A DNA stretch of 12,910 nucleotides, taken from assembly GCA_046483075.1 (NCBI GenBank), contig JAWODV010000020.1, positions 1 through 12,910 on the forward strand, given 5' to 3'. Below are positions 1 through 4,922 of this stretch, one piece after another. Position numbers and translations under genes: made by a program. The stretch comes from JASMTM01 sp046483075 (GTDB lineage: Bacteria > Thermotogota > Thermotogae > Petrotogales > Kosmotogaceae). Position 1 is the first letter of the stretch, and each line of letters starts with the position of its first letter. The notes under the pieces are model-generated. The model worked only from the letters and a program-made list of their open reading frames with translations. It did no database searches and was not told the origin of the DNA.

Positions 1-2
1 TG

Positions 3-131
3 AAATTTCAGATATCAACAAAACTGAAATGGTGTTTCAAGAACTTATTAAAGATTCTTGAAAAGGAAACCATGCTCACATTTGAAACTAAGAATCCGTC
101 TAAGGCAATGAGCAAGTTTGGGTCAAGTTAA
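3..131 (+). CDS. C-terminal end of an upstream gene (partial, frame uncertain)
   Basis: An open frame enters from the left edge and stops with TAA at 129-131, giving 42 residues that end in KAMSKFGSS. The neighbouring frame, from base 2, is also open until a TGA at 59-61 and ends in FQELIKDS. If that second frame is the real one, a 19-residue ORF starting at ATG 72 with a weak AAAAGG ahead of it would follow. A frameshift joining the two frames near base 55 is also possible. Too little is present to name a family. The 28-base gap to the next gene suggests both belong to one operon. Confidence 0.35.
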   Translation, partial: KFQISTKLKWCFKNLLKILEKETMLTFETKNPSKAMSKFGSS

Positions 132-159
132 AGATGGTTATTCTATATAGGAGGTAAGA

Positions 160-615
160 TTGGTAGTTGTCAATAGTAACATTAAGTACATCAAAAAGAA
201 CGGCAAAGAGAAATATGGTTTTTACATGGATGACATTTTAGTTGAGAACCTGCGAAATTATTTTATAAAGGGTGTACAAAACAAATGGGATGGTATCGGC
301 TTGTTTACAGGTATGGAAGGCTGTTTGGATGGTAATACAAGAATAAAAACTAATAATGGCCCGAGCAATATAAATCAGATTAAGACAAACACATTGGTGG
401 TAAAATCGCTGGACATGAGATCTAAGCAAATAATTGATGCATTTGCGATAGTAAAAAAGACAGGCAGAAAAGAGTGTTTCAAGTTGAAGTTAAAAGATGG
501 TTCTGAGGTTAATGCTACAGAAGATCATAAATTCTTTATTAAGAAAGATGGCAACATTTTTGAAAAGAGATTAAGGGATTTAAGGCAAGGTGACAAGATA
601 TTATGCGTGAAATGA
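160..615 (+). CDS. P-loop ATPase N-extein fused to N-terminal split intein
   Basis: This 151-residue protein has two parts. Residues 1-54 are the start of a P-loop ATPase and end in GMEG, the first half of a Walker A motif. Residues 55-151 are an N-intein. It starts with the nucleophile Cys55 (CLDGNTRI, block A), carries the block B histidine in the T-x-x-H motif of NATEDHKF, and ends in GDKILCVK just before a stop codon. About 97 residues is normal for an N-intein half. The start is TTG at 160, chosen because a strong AGGAGGT lies 4 bases upstream (149-155) and an in-frame TAG precedes it at 148-150. Splicing in trans with the protein encoded at 1550-2425 would restore GMEG-SGKST. The stop overlaps the endonuclease start region, so expression is probably coupled. 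Confidence 0.9.
   Translation: MVVVNSNIKYIKKNGKEKYGFYMDDILVENLRNYFIKGVQNKWDGIGLFTGMEGCLDGNTRIKTNNGPSNINQIKTNTLVVKSLDMRSKQIIDAFAIVKKTGRKECFKLKLKDGSEVNATEDHKFFIKKDGNIFEKRLRDLRQGDKILCVK
322..612 (+). other. N-intein (Int-N) coding segment
   Basis: Encodes the intein half from Cys1 (TGT at 322-324) to the stop. Block A (CLDGNTRIK) and block B (GSEVNATEDHKFF, with the T-x-x-H pair) are both recognisable. No endonuclease motif is present before the frame ends. The insertion point lies between the Gly and Ser of the Walker A loop, the most conserved site of the host ATPase, as is typical for inteins. Confidence 0.9.
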
Positions 616-1610
616 AACATTGGACAGATAATCAAATGAATTATTTGAAACAAAATTATAAATCTAAAGGAGCACTCTTTTGCTCTTATTATCTTAACAG
701 AACAAAGAAAAGTGTTATTAATAAAGCTCATCGGTTAAATCTGATGGTCGACTTAAAAGTAAGCACTCAATTAGCGACAGAAACAAAAAAAAAGAATGCA
801 GAAAATTATAAGTATAGAAAATATTGTTGTAGAATATGTTTAGACAAATTAAAAGAACAAATTTTAAAGGATTATTTTAAGGGTTGTTCTCTAAATCAAA
901 TTAGTAAAGATATAGGTTTGAAGCAAACTAATACAGTAAGATTGCATCTATTAAAGTGGGGGATAAATATCAGAAATATTAATTATGGCTTTAAAAAGTG
1001 GACAAATTATGAAATCGAATATTTGAAGAAAGCTTATTTTGAAGAAGATAGAAATAAAATGATAAAGAAACTGAAGAGATCATGGAATGCAATCATACAT
1101 AAAGCGCACAATGTTGGCATAAAAAGAAACCGTGAGCATTTTAGGCAAATTGGTATCAGAAAATTTAACAAGTATAACAATCCTGCAAAAAGGCCTGAAA
1201 TTAGAAAGTTAATAAGTATGCGAATGACAAAATATATAAAAGATAATCCTGAAAAGATGCTAAATAGGATATTAAGAAGAAATCATATGACTTCTATAGA
1301 GAGGAGAATGAAAAAAATTTTGGACAAAAATAATTTATCTTATAAATATAATTACTATGTCAAAACAAACAAAAGTTATCGGTTTCCAGATTTTTTGATA
1401 CAAAATTTAATAATTGAATGTGACGGGTCTAGATTTCACAACGATAAAAAAAAAGAATCTGCACGTGATAGAGAGCTTATCGAACAAGGATATTATTTAT
1501 TACATTTCAGTGAAGGCAAAATAAACAATAATCCAGAGGTTGTAGAAAAATGCATTTTGAAGAGATTGAATCAATTGAACATTCAGGCTGGAAGGACACT
1601 TATGACTTAA
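603..1610 (+). CDS. Free-standing Vsr-like (EDxHD-type) homing endonuclease within a split intein
   Basis: This 335-residue basic protein lies between the two intein halves in a third reading frame. Residues 7-47 (WTDNQMNYLKQNY ... NRTKKSVINKAHRL) and 133-174 (WTNYEIEYLKKAY ... SWNAIIHKAHNVGI) look like two copies of a helix-turn-helix DNA-binding unit, with another such unit at about 84-122. The C-terminal domain (about 228-325) resembles Vsr / very-short-patch-repair nucleases. Candidate catalytic residues are Glu233 (SIERRM), Asp263 (PDF), Glu272 or Asp274 (IECDG), His279 and Asp289. The start at 603 is favoured by AAGGTGA at 587-593; ATG 612, which overlaps the previous stop as ATGA, is the alternative. 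The gene looks distinctly more AT-rich than the flanking exteins, as expected for an invading element. It probably cuts intein-free alleles of the ATPase gene to spread the cassette. Confidence 0.85.
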   Translation: MREMKHWTDNQMNYLKQNYKSKGALFCSYYLNRTKKSVINKAHRLNLMVDLKVSTQLATETKKKNAENYKYRKYCCRICLDKLKEQILKDYFKGCSLNQISKDIGLKQTNTVRLHLLKWGINIRNINYGFKKWTNYEIEYLKKAYFEEDRNKMIKKLKRSWNAIIHKAHNVGIKRNREHFRQIGIRKFNKYNNPAKRPEIRKLISMRMTKYIKDNPEKMLNRILRRNHMTSIERRMKKILDKNNLSYKYNYYVKTNKSYRFPDFLIQNLIIECDGSRFHNDKKKESARDRELIEQGYYLLHFSEGKINNNPEVVEKCILKRLNQLNIQAGRTLMT

Positions 1611-1663
1611 TAGTTCCTGAATACCATAACTTCATCCTGGATAACGGAATCGTGACACATAAT
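1550..1663 (+). other. C-intein (Int-C) coding segment
   Basis: Encodes 38 residues ending in the penultimate His37 and terminal Asn38 that split inteins need for C-terminal cleavage; Ser39 is the first extein residue. The length matches the roughly 35-40 residue C-halves of natural split inteins. It has its own start codon and ribosome binding site, so it is made as a separate chain and does not come from frameshifting. Confidence 0.9.
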
Positions 1664-2425
1664 TCAGGTAAGTCAACGTTTGCCATGACAATTGCGCATT
1701 TTTGTGACCCTACCTTCTTCTTTGGTAATGTTCTTGACAGAGTTGCCTTTACATTTGAGCAGTTCATGAAAGCTGTTGATGAGGCTAAACCAGGCCAGGC
1801 GATAGTGTTGGACGAAGCTATATTGTTGTTCATGGCACAGGATGCATCAACATATCTCCAGAAGATTTTGCAAAAGAAGATGACTCTAATCAGAAAAAAG
1901 AGGCTCTTTATATTCCTGGTGATCCCTTCTTTTTTTCTACTGCGTATTTATCTGGCTGTTTTAAGGTCTAGGTTCCTGATTCACACTTACACGCCTGATG
2001 GTGTTAGGAGAGGCTATTTTAAGTTTTATTCTTATGATACCAAAAGGAAGCTATTTTTTGCTGGCAAGAAGTTCATGGACATGAGTGTCACAAGATATGA
2101 TTTCCACAGCCGGTTTGTTGATACAGATGGATTCTTTTTTGATAAGAAAGCATACGAAAAGAAGAAAGATGAGGCTATACTAAAGCTAACTGAAGAGCCT
2201 GAGAAGAAGAAATATGCCTTGAGCTTGCGGACTAAACGAATAAGGAGCCAACGAGATTTTTTATTGATGCAGTTATACAACCAACTCAAAACAGAGGATG
2301 ATAACATCAACACATTAAAAGATTTCAGAGATTATCTTGAGCAGAATTATGAGATCAAATTTACTCATGAAGGTTTGAGAAAGGCAATGACAAGGGCAAA
2401 GGAAGATTGGAAATCGGATGAGTGA
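1550..2425 (+). CDS. C-terminal split intein fused to P-loop ATPase C-extein
   Basis: This 291-residue protein begins with a 38-residue C-intein. Block F is YDLIVPEYHNFILDNG and block G is IVTHN, ending in Asn38 with Ser39 as the +1 residue. Residues 39-291 are the rest of the ATPase: SGKST completes Walker A, QAIVLDEA (83-90) is Walker B with Asp88-Glu89, and FLVIPSFF (122-129) followed by Arg139/Arg141 could supply the sensor and arginine finger. The tail is charged and helical. The spliced ATPase would have 54 + 253 = 307 residues. It resembles compact DNA-pumping or Zot/FtsK-HerA-like ATPases of mobile elements, so a role in DNA packaging or transfer is likely but not proven. ATG 1550 is preceded by AGAGGT (1535-1540). 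The ORF overlaps the endonuclease gene by 61 bases in another frame. Confidence 0.9.
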   Translation: MHFEEIESIEHSGWKDTYDLIVPEYHNFILDNGIVTHNSGKSTFAMTIAHFCDPTFFFGNVLDRVAFTFEQFMKAVDEAKPGQAIVLDEAILLFMAQDASTYLQKILQKKMTLIRKKRLFIFLVIPSFFLLRIYLAVLRSRFLIHTYTPDGVRRGYFKFYSYDTKRKLFFAGKKFMDMSVTRYDFHSRFVDTDGFFFDKKAYEKKKDEAILKLTEEPEKKKYALSLRTKRIRSQRDFLLMQLYNQLKTEDDNINTLKDFRDYLEQNYEIKFTHEGLRKAMTRAKEDWKSDE

Positions 2426-2447
2426 ACAATCCATCCAACCGTGCGTT

Positions 2448-2459
2448 GCAGATATCTGC
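2448..2459. repeat. Perfect 12-bp palindrome
   Basis: GCAGATATCTGC has no spacer and lies 23 bases after the ATPase stop codon, in a 161-base gap between convergent genes. It could be a protein-binding site or chance. Apart from this and T-rich tracts, I see nothing else in 2426-2586. Confidence 0.4.
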
Positions 2460-2557
2460 TGAGGATTCAAAAAGCCAAAAGTTCAATACAATATATAGTG
2501 AAAATCCTTGTAATTGTTAAATAAAGTTAGAAAAAGATATTGATAGGTTAAGGATTT

Positions 2558-2585
2558 TAGCTAAATGAGCTTTTTCTTTTTAGAA
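2558..2585 (+). terminator. Possible U-tract terminator after the ATPase operon
   Basis: A short AGCT / AGCT stem (about 2560-2572) is followed by a T-rich run (about 2573-2581) ahead of the end of the opposing minus-strand genes. Archaeal termination relies mainly on such U-tracts. The minus strand also has T-rich stretches in this gap, so termination could work both ways. The stem is only four base pairs, so the call is weak. Confidence 0.3.
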
Positions 2586-2586
2586 A

Positions 2587-2733
2587 TCAAACCTCTTTTT
2601 CTTTTGGAGTGTTGCTGCCTGATGAATCTTTATCACAGAAATCTTCAAGTGATTTATTTTTCAATGTTTCAGCATAGGATATGGGTTTTGACATTTTGTA
2701 TTTGGAGATATCTGAGAAATCAGGTTGCAGCAT
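2587..2733 (-). CDS. Small hypothetical protein, minus-strand cassette
   Basis: A 48-residue frame starting MLQPDFSDISKYKMSK and ending in a charged SSGSNTPKEKEV tail. I recognise no family. ATG at 2733 overlaps the end of the upstream minus-strand gene (stop at 2720) by 14 bases, normal for a coupled operon. A longer reading from TTG at 2805 gives 72 residues but would overlap the neighbour by 86 bases, so I prefer the shorter form. The ribosome binding site is weak (AGGCG). It may be the last gene of a three-gene minus-strand unit. Confidence 0.4.
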   Translation of the reverse strand: MLQPDFSDISKYKMSKPISYAETLKNKSLEDFCDKDSSGSNTPKEKEV

Positions 2734-2962
2734 ACATACGCCTGAATTGAGATATATCTCTTGATACGCTCTTGCGCATCTTTTGGATCTGTTTTTTCCT
2801 GACAATATGCGCAGGGTTGAAAAGAAGGGTACCTGGTCTGAACTCTGGATGTTTTAAAAGAGCCTTCTCTTTTTTGTATAGTTTTCTTGCCCTGGCTCTT
2901 AGCATCTCTCGATGCAGCAGCTTTTCAGGGCTTCTCTTATTTTGGGGTTCGGATTGATCCAT
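2720..2962 (-). CDS. Small basic hypothetical protein
   Basis: An 80-residue protein rich in Lys and Arg, starting MDQSEPQNKRSPEKLLHREM. It has a predicted helical, basic first half (RARARKLYKKEKALLKHPEF) and a second basic segment (IVRKKQIQKMRKSVSRD). The composition suggests nucleic-acid binding, but no family is recognised. It shares a basic helix followed by a short 'HPE' motif with the upstream gene product (KHPEFRPGTLLFNP here, THPELVDKFYLLP there), which may mean distant paralogy. ATG 2962 lies 6 bases after the upstream stop (2969-2971), so the two are probably cotranscribed. Confidence 0.55.
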   Translation of the reverse strand: MDQSEPQNKRSPEKLLHREMLRARARKLYKKEKALLKHPEFRPGTLLFNPAHIVRKKQIQKMRKSVSRDISQFRRMYAAT

Positions 2963-2968
2963 CGTGAA

Positions 2969-3136
2969 TCAGCAGGACTGCTTAGGCAAGAGGTAGAACT
3001 TGTCAACAAGTTCAGGGTGGGTCTTGGAGAGCATCTTCTGTTTGCAGTTCTGCTCAAGGCCAGCCTGTCGCCTCATCCTTTTGATTTCTGCTTTCAGTTT
3101 CTTTTTCTCTCTGGTTGTTAGTGCCATAGCAGTCAT
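2969..3136 (-). CDS. Small basic hypothetical protein, first gene of minus-strand cassette
   Basis: A 55-residue Lys/Arg-rich protein (MTAMALTTREKKKLKAEIKR ...) with a Cys-containing tail (KQSC at the end). The first 35 residues should form a basic helix; THPELVDKF follows. No family is recognised. No Shine-Dalgarno is visible. A TATA-like box on the minus strand (3149-3160) lies about 26 bases ahead of the internal ATG at 3127, so a leaderless mRNA starting translation at Met4 (52 residues) is a good alternative. The gene diverges from the replication module across the 514-base hairpin region. Confidence 0.5.
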   Translation of the reverse strand: MTAMALTTREKKKLKAEIKRMRRQAGLEQNCKQKMLSKTHPELVDKFYLLPKQSC

Positions 3137-3148
3137 GTTAATCTTTAT

Positions 3149-3160
3149 GATATAAATATC
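3149..3160 (-). promoter_or_regulatory. TATA-like box for the minus-strand cassette
   Basis: GATATAAATATC on the plus strand reads GATATTTATATC on the minus strand, an AT-only TATA-like core with GATAT/ATATC symmetry. Its centre is about 26 bases ahead of ATG 3127, the usual archaeal spacing for a leaderless start. Confidence 0.45.
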
Positions 3161-3337
3161 TTATGATGGTATAATTGGAATATGGGATTAATAAATATTT
3201 GTGGAGTGCATAATATATTATCAAAAATATATGATATGTATATGGCTGTATCGCATTTCAGGGATAACTATATTTAAGCGGATAGAAAGTTTTAATACTT
3301 GGATTTGTTATATATCAATCAAAAAAATATATACCTC

Positions 3338-3362
3338 ACTCTCCTGTCTAATTTAGGAGAGT
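3338..3362. repeat. Hairpin repeat copy 1
   Basis: Arms ACTCTCCT (3338-3345) and AGGAGAGT (3355-3362) are perfectly complementary, with a 9-base loop GTCTAATTT. It is the first of three copies of the same inverted repeat. Confidence 0.85.
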
Positions 3363-3393
3363 TATTTCAGAATATATCTATATATACAAAGCG

Positions 3394-3426
3394 AACTAGT
3401 AGTAATAATATAGGAGACTACTAGTT
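3394..3426. repeat. 10-bp perfect inverted repeat
   Basis: AACTAGTAGT (3394-3403) pairs with ACTACTAGTT (3417-3426) around a 13-base spacer. The spacer and right arm include TAGGAGA (3411-3417), the same half-site sequence found in the right arms of the flanking hairpin repeats. The element differs in sequence from those three copies. Confidence 0.85.
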
Positions 3427-3454
3427 ATTTTATAACGACAAATAGGTGCAACCT

Positions 3455-3479
3455 ACTCTCCTGATTTTAATAGGAGAGT
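3455..3479. repeat. Hairpin repeat copy 2
   Basis: Arms ACTCTCCT (3455-3462) and AGGAGAGT (3472-3479) with a 9-base loop GATTTTAAT. The arms are identical to copies 1 and 3, while the loop differs, so the arms are what is conserved. Confidence 0.85.
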
Positions 3480-3502
3480 TAATTTATTCTCTTTTTTTAT
3501 GA

Positions 3503-3527
3503 ACTCTCCTGCCTAATTCAGGAGAGT
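3503..3527. repeat. Hairpin repeat copy 3
   Basis: Arms ACTCTCCTG (3503-3511) and CAGGAGAGT (3519-3527) with a 7-base loop CCTAATT. It has one more base pair than the other copies. Start-to-start spacings of the three copies are 117 and 48 bases. Confidence 0.85.
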
Positions 3528-3617
3528 ATAAAAAACATTATTTTTCAAACATATTGGAAATAATAATAAGATTATGATTCAGCACTGATTTGTAACCACT
3601 AAAAAAGAGTTAGCAAA

Positions 3618-3648
3618 TATTAAATATAAGTTACGTTTAACCAGTTAA
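3618..3648 (+). promoter_or_regulatory. Promoter and possible operator of the first ribbon-helix-helix gene
   Basis: TAAATATAA (3621-3629) is a TATA-like box centred about 26 bases ahead of ATG 3651. No Shine-Dalgarno lies before that ATG, so a leaderless transcript is likely. An inverted repeat TTAAC-CA-GTTAA (3637-3648) sits between the box and the start, where an autoregulatory repressor could bind. Confidence 0.5.
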
Positions 3649-3650
3649 GC

Positions 3651-3866
3651 ATGAGTTATACAGAAAACCAAACTTCAATCCAGATATTGAAAGATACAAG
3701 AGAGAAATTAAAGTCTTTAAGGATTACAAGAAGAGAATCTTACGATGAGATAATTCAAAGGCTAATTAACATAACTGATAAAATAGAAGATAAAAAAATG
3801 ACCAGGGTGACCAACCCTGATCAATCCGAAACCCCTTGCCCAGAAAGAGCGAAGTTAGCTCAATAA
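3651..3866 (+). CDS. Ribbon-helix-helix DNA-binding protein
   Basis: A 71-residue protein. Residues 8-43 have the ribbon-helix-helix pattern: a short strand (TSIQIL), a helix (KDTREKLKSL), a turn, and a second helix (SYDEIIQRLINI). The sequence SYDEII is typical of archaeal CopG/antitoxin-like members. The tail from residue 45 is charged and probably disordered. Such dimers bind palindromic or repeated operators, and candidate sites lie just upstream (TTAAC repeat, hairpin copies). It begins the rightward replication module and lies directly downstream of the putative origin, so a role as copy-number or operon repressor is a reasonable inference. The start is ATG 3651, supported by the TATA spacing. 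Confidence 0.75.
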   Translation: MSYTENQTSIQILKDTREKLKSLRITRRESYDEIIQRLINITDKIEDKKMTRVTNPDQSETPCPERAKLAQ

Positions 3867-3897
3867 CTAAGCAATAGTTATTTCTGTGGATAAGAGG

Positions 3898-3931
3898 TAT
3901 ATATATTTTGCGGTTTTTTTCCGCTTAGGTG
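3898..3931 (+). promoter_or_regulatory. TATA box and ribosome binding site ahead of the replication genes
   Basis: TATATATATTT (3898-3908) is a TATA-like box. It is followed by a GCGG-T7-CCGC hairpin (3910-3924) and AGGTG (3927-3931), 5 bases ahead of ATG 3937. A separate promoter for the genes from 3937 to MCM is therefore likely. The T-run in the hairpin could also end part of the upstream transcript. Confidence 0.5.
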
Positions 3932-3936
3932 CTTGA

Positions 3937-4206
3937 ATGAAGGACGTGAAAGGAAATAACATTGATGCTTCTGCTCTCATAGAGAGAGAAATAATTTTAC
4001 GTGTTTATGATAAATATCTTAATGGTTCTCAATATGTTCAAACTAAAACTGGAATCCTGAGAGGATTAGACCATACTCATTTCTATGTGTTAATGACATA
4101 TGGAGAGGATAAGGGCGAATTAGTTGCTTTCTTAAGAACTGATGTAAAAAGAATCGACCCTATCAAAAGGCATAAAGATACCAGAGGTGTAAATCATGAC
4201 AGGTAA
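3937..4206 (+). CDS. Small protein with possible Sm-like beta-barrel fold
   Basis: An 89-residue protein. Residues 28-76 alternate like a small beta barrel: LNGSQYVQTKTGILRGLDHTH, then FYVLMTY, then VAFLRTDVKRIDPI. The order 'G-x-L-x-G-x-D ... f-x-v-L ... F-[LI]-R-x-x-V-x-x-I' recalls the LSm/SH3-like fold, but this is judged by eye and remote. Nothing catalytic is visible. It overlaps the next gene by 11 bases and precedes MCM by one gene, so it is probably translated with the replication proteins. It may bind RNA or act as a small accessory factor; function unknown. Confidence 0.65.
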   Translation: MKDVKGNNIDASALIEREIILRVYDKYLNGSQYVQTKTGILRGLDHTHFYVLMTYGEDKGELVAFLRTDVKRIDPIKRHKDTRGVNHDR

Positions 4207-4915
4207 TAAATCCTCTGCGGATAAACCTGTCGATTCAAAAATAATAGCTTTAAATAATTATCTTAAGCAGACCATTTCCTTTAGTGACGATTTTTTGTTC
4301 AGCTACGAAAGAGCTTTCTCTAAAATCCTCTCCTACCTAATGAATGACAAGAAATCTAAAATAATATTCATCTTAAAATACATAAGAGTATCCAGCATAT
4401 GGCGATTGAGCAATTATTTCAAGCTAGGATATAGGGGAAACGTGGAAAGGGACATCGAAGACCTTCAGGCTTTTGGAGCAATTAAGGAACTATCAACTAC
4501 CGATCCAGATTATGATTTTATGTATAAGATATGGATAAGGCTCCATCCCAATGCAAAAAGGATAAAAGCCGAAAAGCCAAAACTTATCATCCTTTCGGAC
4601 AAATTCGAGGAAGCAGTGGAAGAATTTATGCCTTACATATATAAAAAGTATGTCTGGAAGCCAGATTTTGCCAGAATTGAAAAAGCTAAACAGCAGTATG
4701 AAAGAGCTTATAATATAGAAAAGTCGCAGATGATAAGCGAGAAATATATCAATGACAATAAGATTGGCAACTGCGAAATCTGCGGAAAAATAATCAGAAA
4801 TGATAAGGAAGTCAAAACACCTTATAAGAAGATTGGGAAAGTGATCGTATGCGCAACCTGCGACACGAGCAAAGTGACAAAAGAGCATATCCGGAAATGG
4901 ATAAAAAATAAATAA
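4196..4915 (+). CDS. Winged-helix and zinc-ribbon protein next to MCM, candidate replication initiator
   Basis: A 239-residue protein. Residues 52-100 look like a winged helix-turn-helix (ILKYIRVSSIWRLSNYF, then GNVERDIEDLQAFGAIKEL). Residues 193-222 form a zinc ribbon with CEIC (Cys193, Cys196) and CATC (Cys219, Cys222). Between them is a basic helical stretch. ATG 4196 is preceded by AGAGGTG (4183-4189). The protein ends 7 bases before MCM. I recognise no named family. DNA-binding plus zinc ribbon beside MCM, with no Orc1/Cdc6 gene in view, makes an origin-binding or helicase-loading role possible, but a transcription regulator is equally consistent. Confidence 0.7.
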   Translation: MTGNKSSADKPVDSKIIALNNYLKQTISFSDDFLFSYERAFSKILSYLMNDKKSKIIFILKYIRVSSIWRLSNYFKLGYRGNVERDIEDLQAFGAIKELSTTDPDYDFMYKIWIRLHPNAKRIKAEKPKLIILSDKFEEAVEEFMPYIYKKYVWKPDFARIEKAKQQYERAYNIEKSQMISEKYINDNKIGNCEICGKIIRNDKEVKTPYKKIGKVIVCATCDTSKVTKEHIRKWIKNK

Positions 4916-4922
4916 AGAGAAG

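Larger units (their letters stand above)
3137..3650. other. AT-rich divergent intergenic region: candidate origin or control region
   Basis: These 514 bases hold no convincing gene and lie between divergent transcription units, so the hairpins inside are not at gene ends. The left half (3137-3330) is very AT-rich with runs such as TATATTTAAG and TAATATATTATC. The right half (3338-3527) carries three copies of one hairpin and one separate inverted repeat. The replicative helicase MCM lies downstream. Clustered inverted repeats next to an AT-rich stretch and replication genes are what one expects of a plasmid or viral origin. A shared operator region for the ribbon-helix-helix protein is the main alternative. 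Confidence 0.5.

Noticed and set aside
160..2425. One continuous intein interrupted by sequencing errors
   Set aside because: Each of the three frames has its own start codon and ribosome binding site, and the N- and C-intein end and begin at natural split positions, so two chance errors are a poorer explanation. Read data could still overturn this.
2419..2463. 14-codon frame starting at ATG 2419 (MSEQSIQPCVADIC)
   Set aside because: It overlaps the end of the ATPase gene, is very short and has no ribosome binding site or partner.
2772..3121. Plus-strand open frames rich in Phe, Leu and Ser
   Set aside because: They are antisense to the Lys/Arg-rich minus-strand genes and have the composition expected of shadows of such genes.
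3338..3527. CRISPR array
   Set aside because: Only three copies, each an inverted repeat, at unequal spacing (117 and 48 bases), with no unique spacers of even size and no cas genes.
3338..3527. Set of transcription terminators
   Set aside because: The hairpins lie between divergent genes, so no coding unit ends there, and most lack a following T-run.
4493..4888. 131-codon minus-strand open frame
   Set aside because: It is antisense to the winged-helix/zinc-ribbon gene, which has clear motifs and a ribosome binding site; the minus-strand product has unlikely Phe-rich composition.
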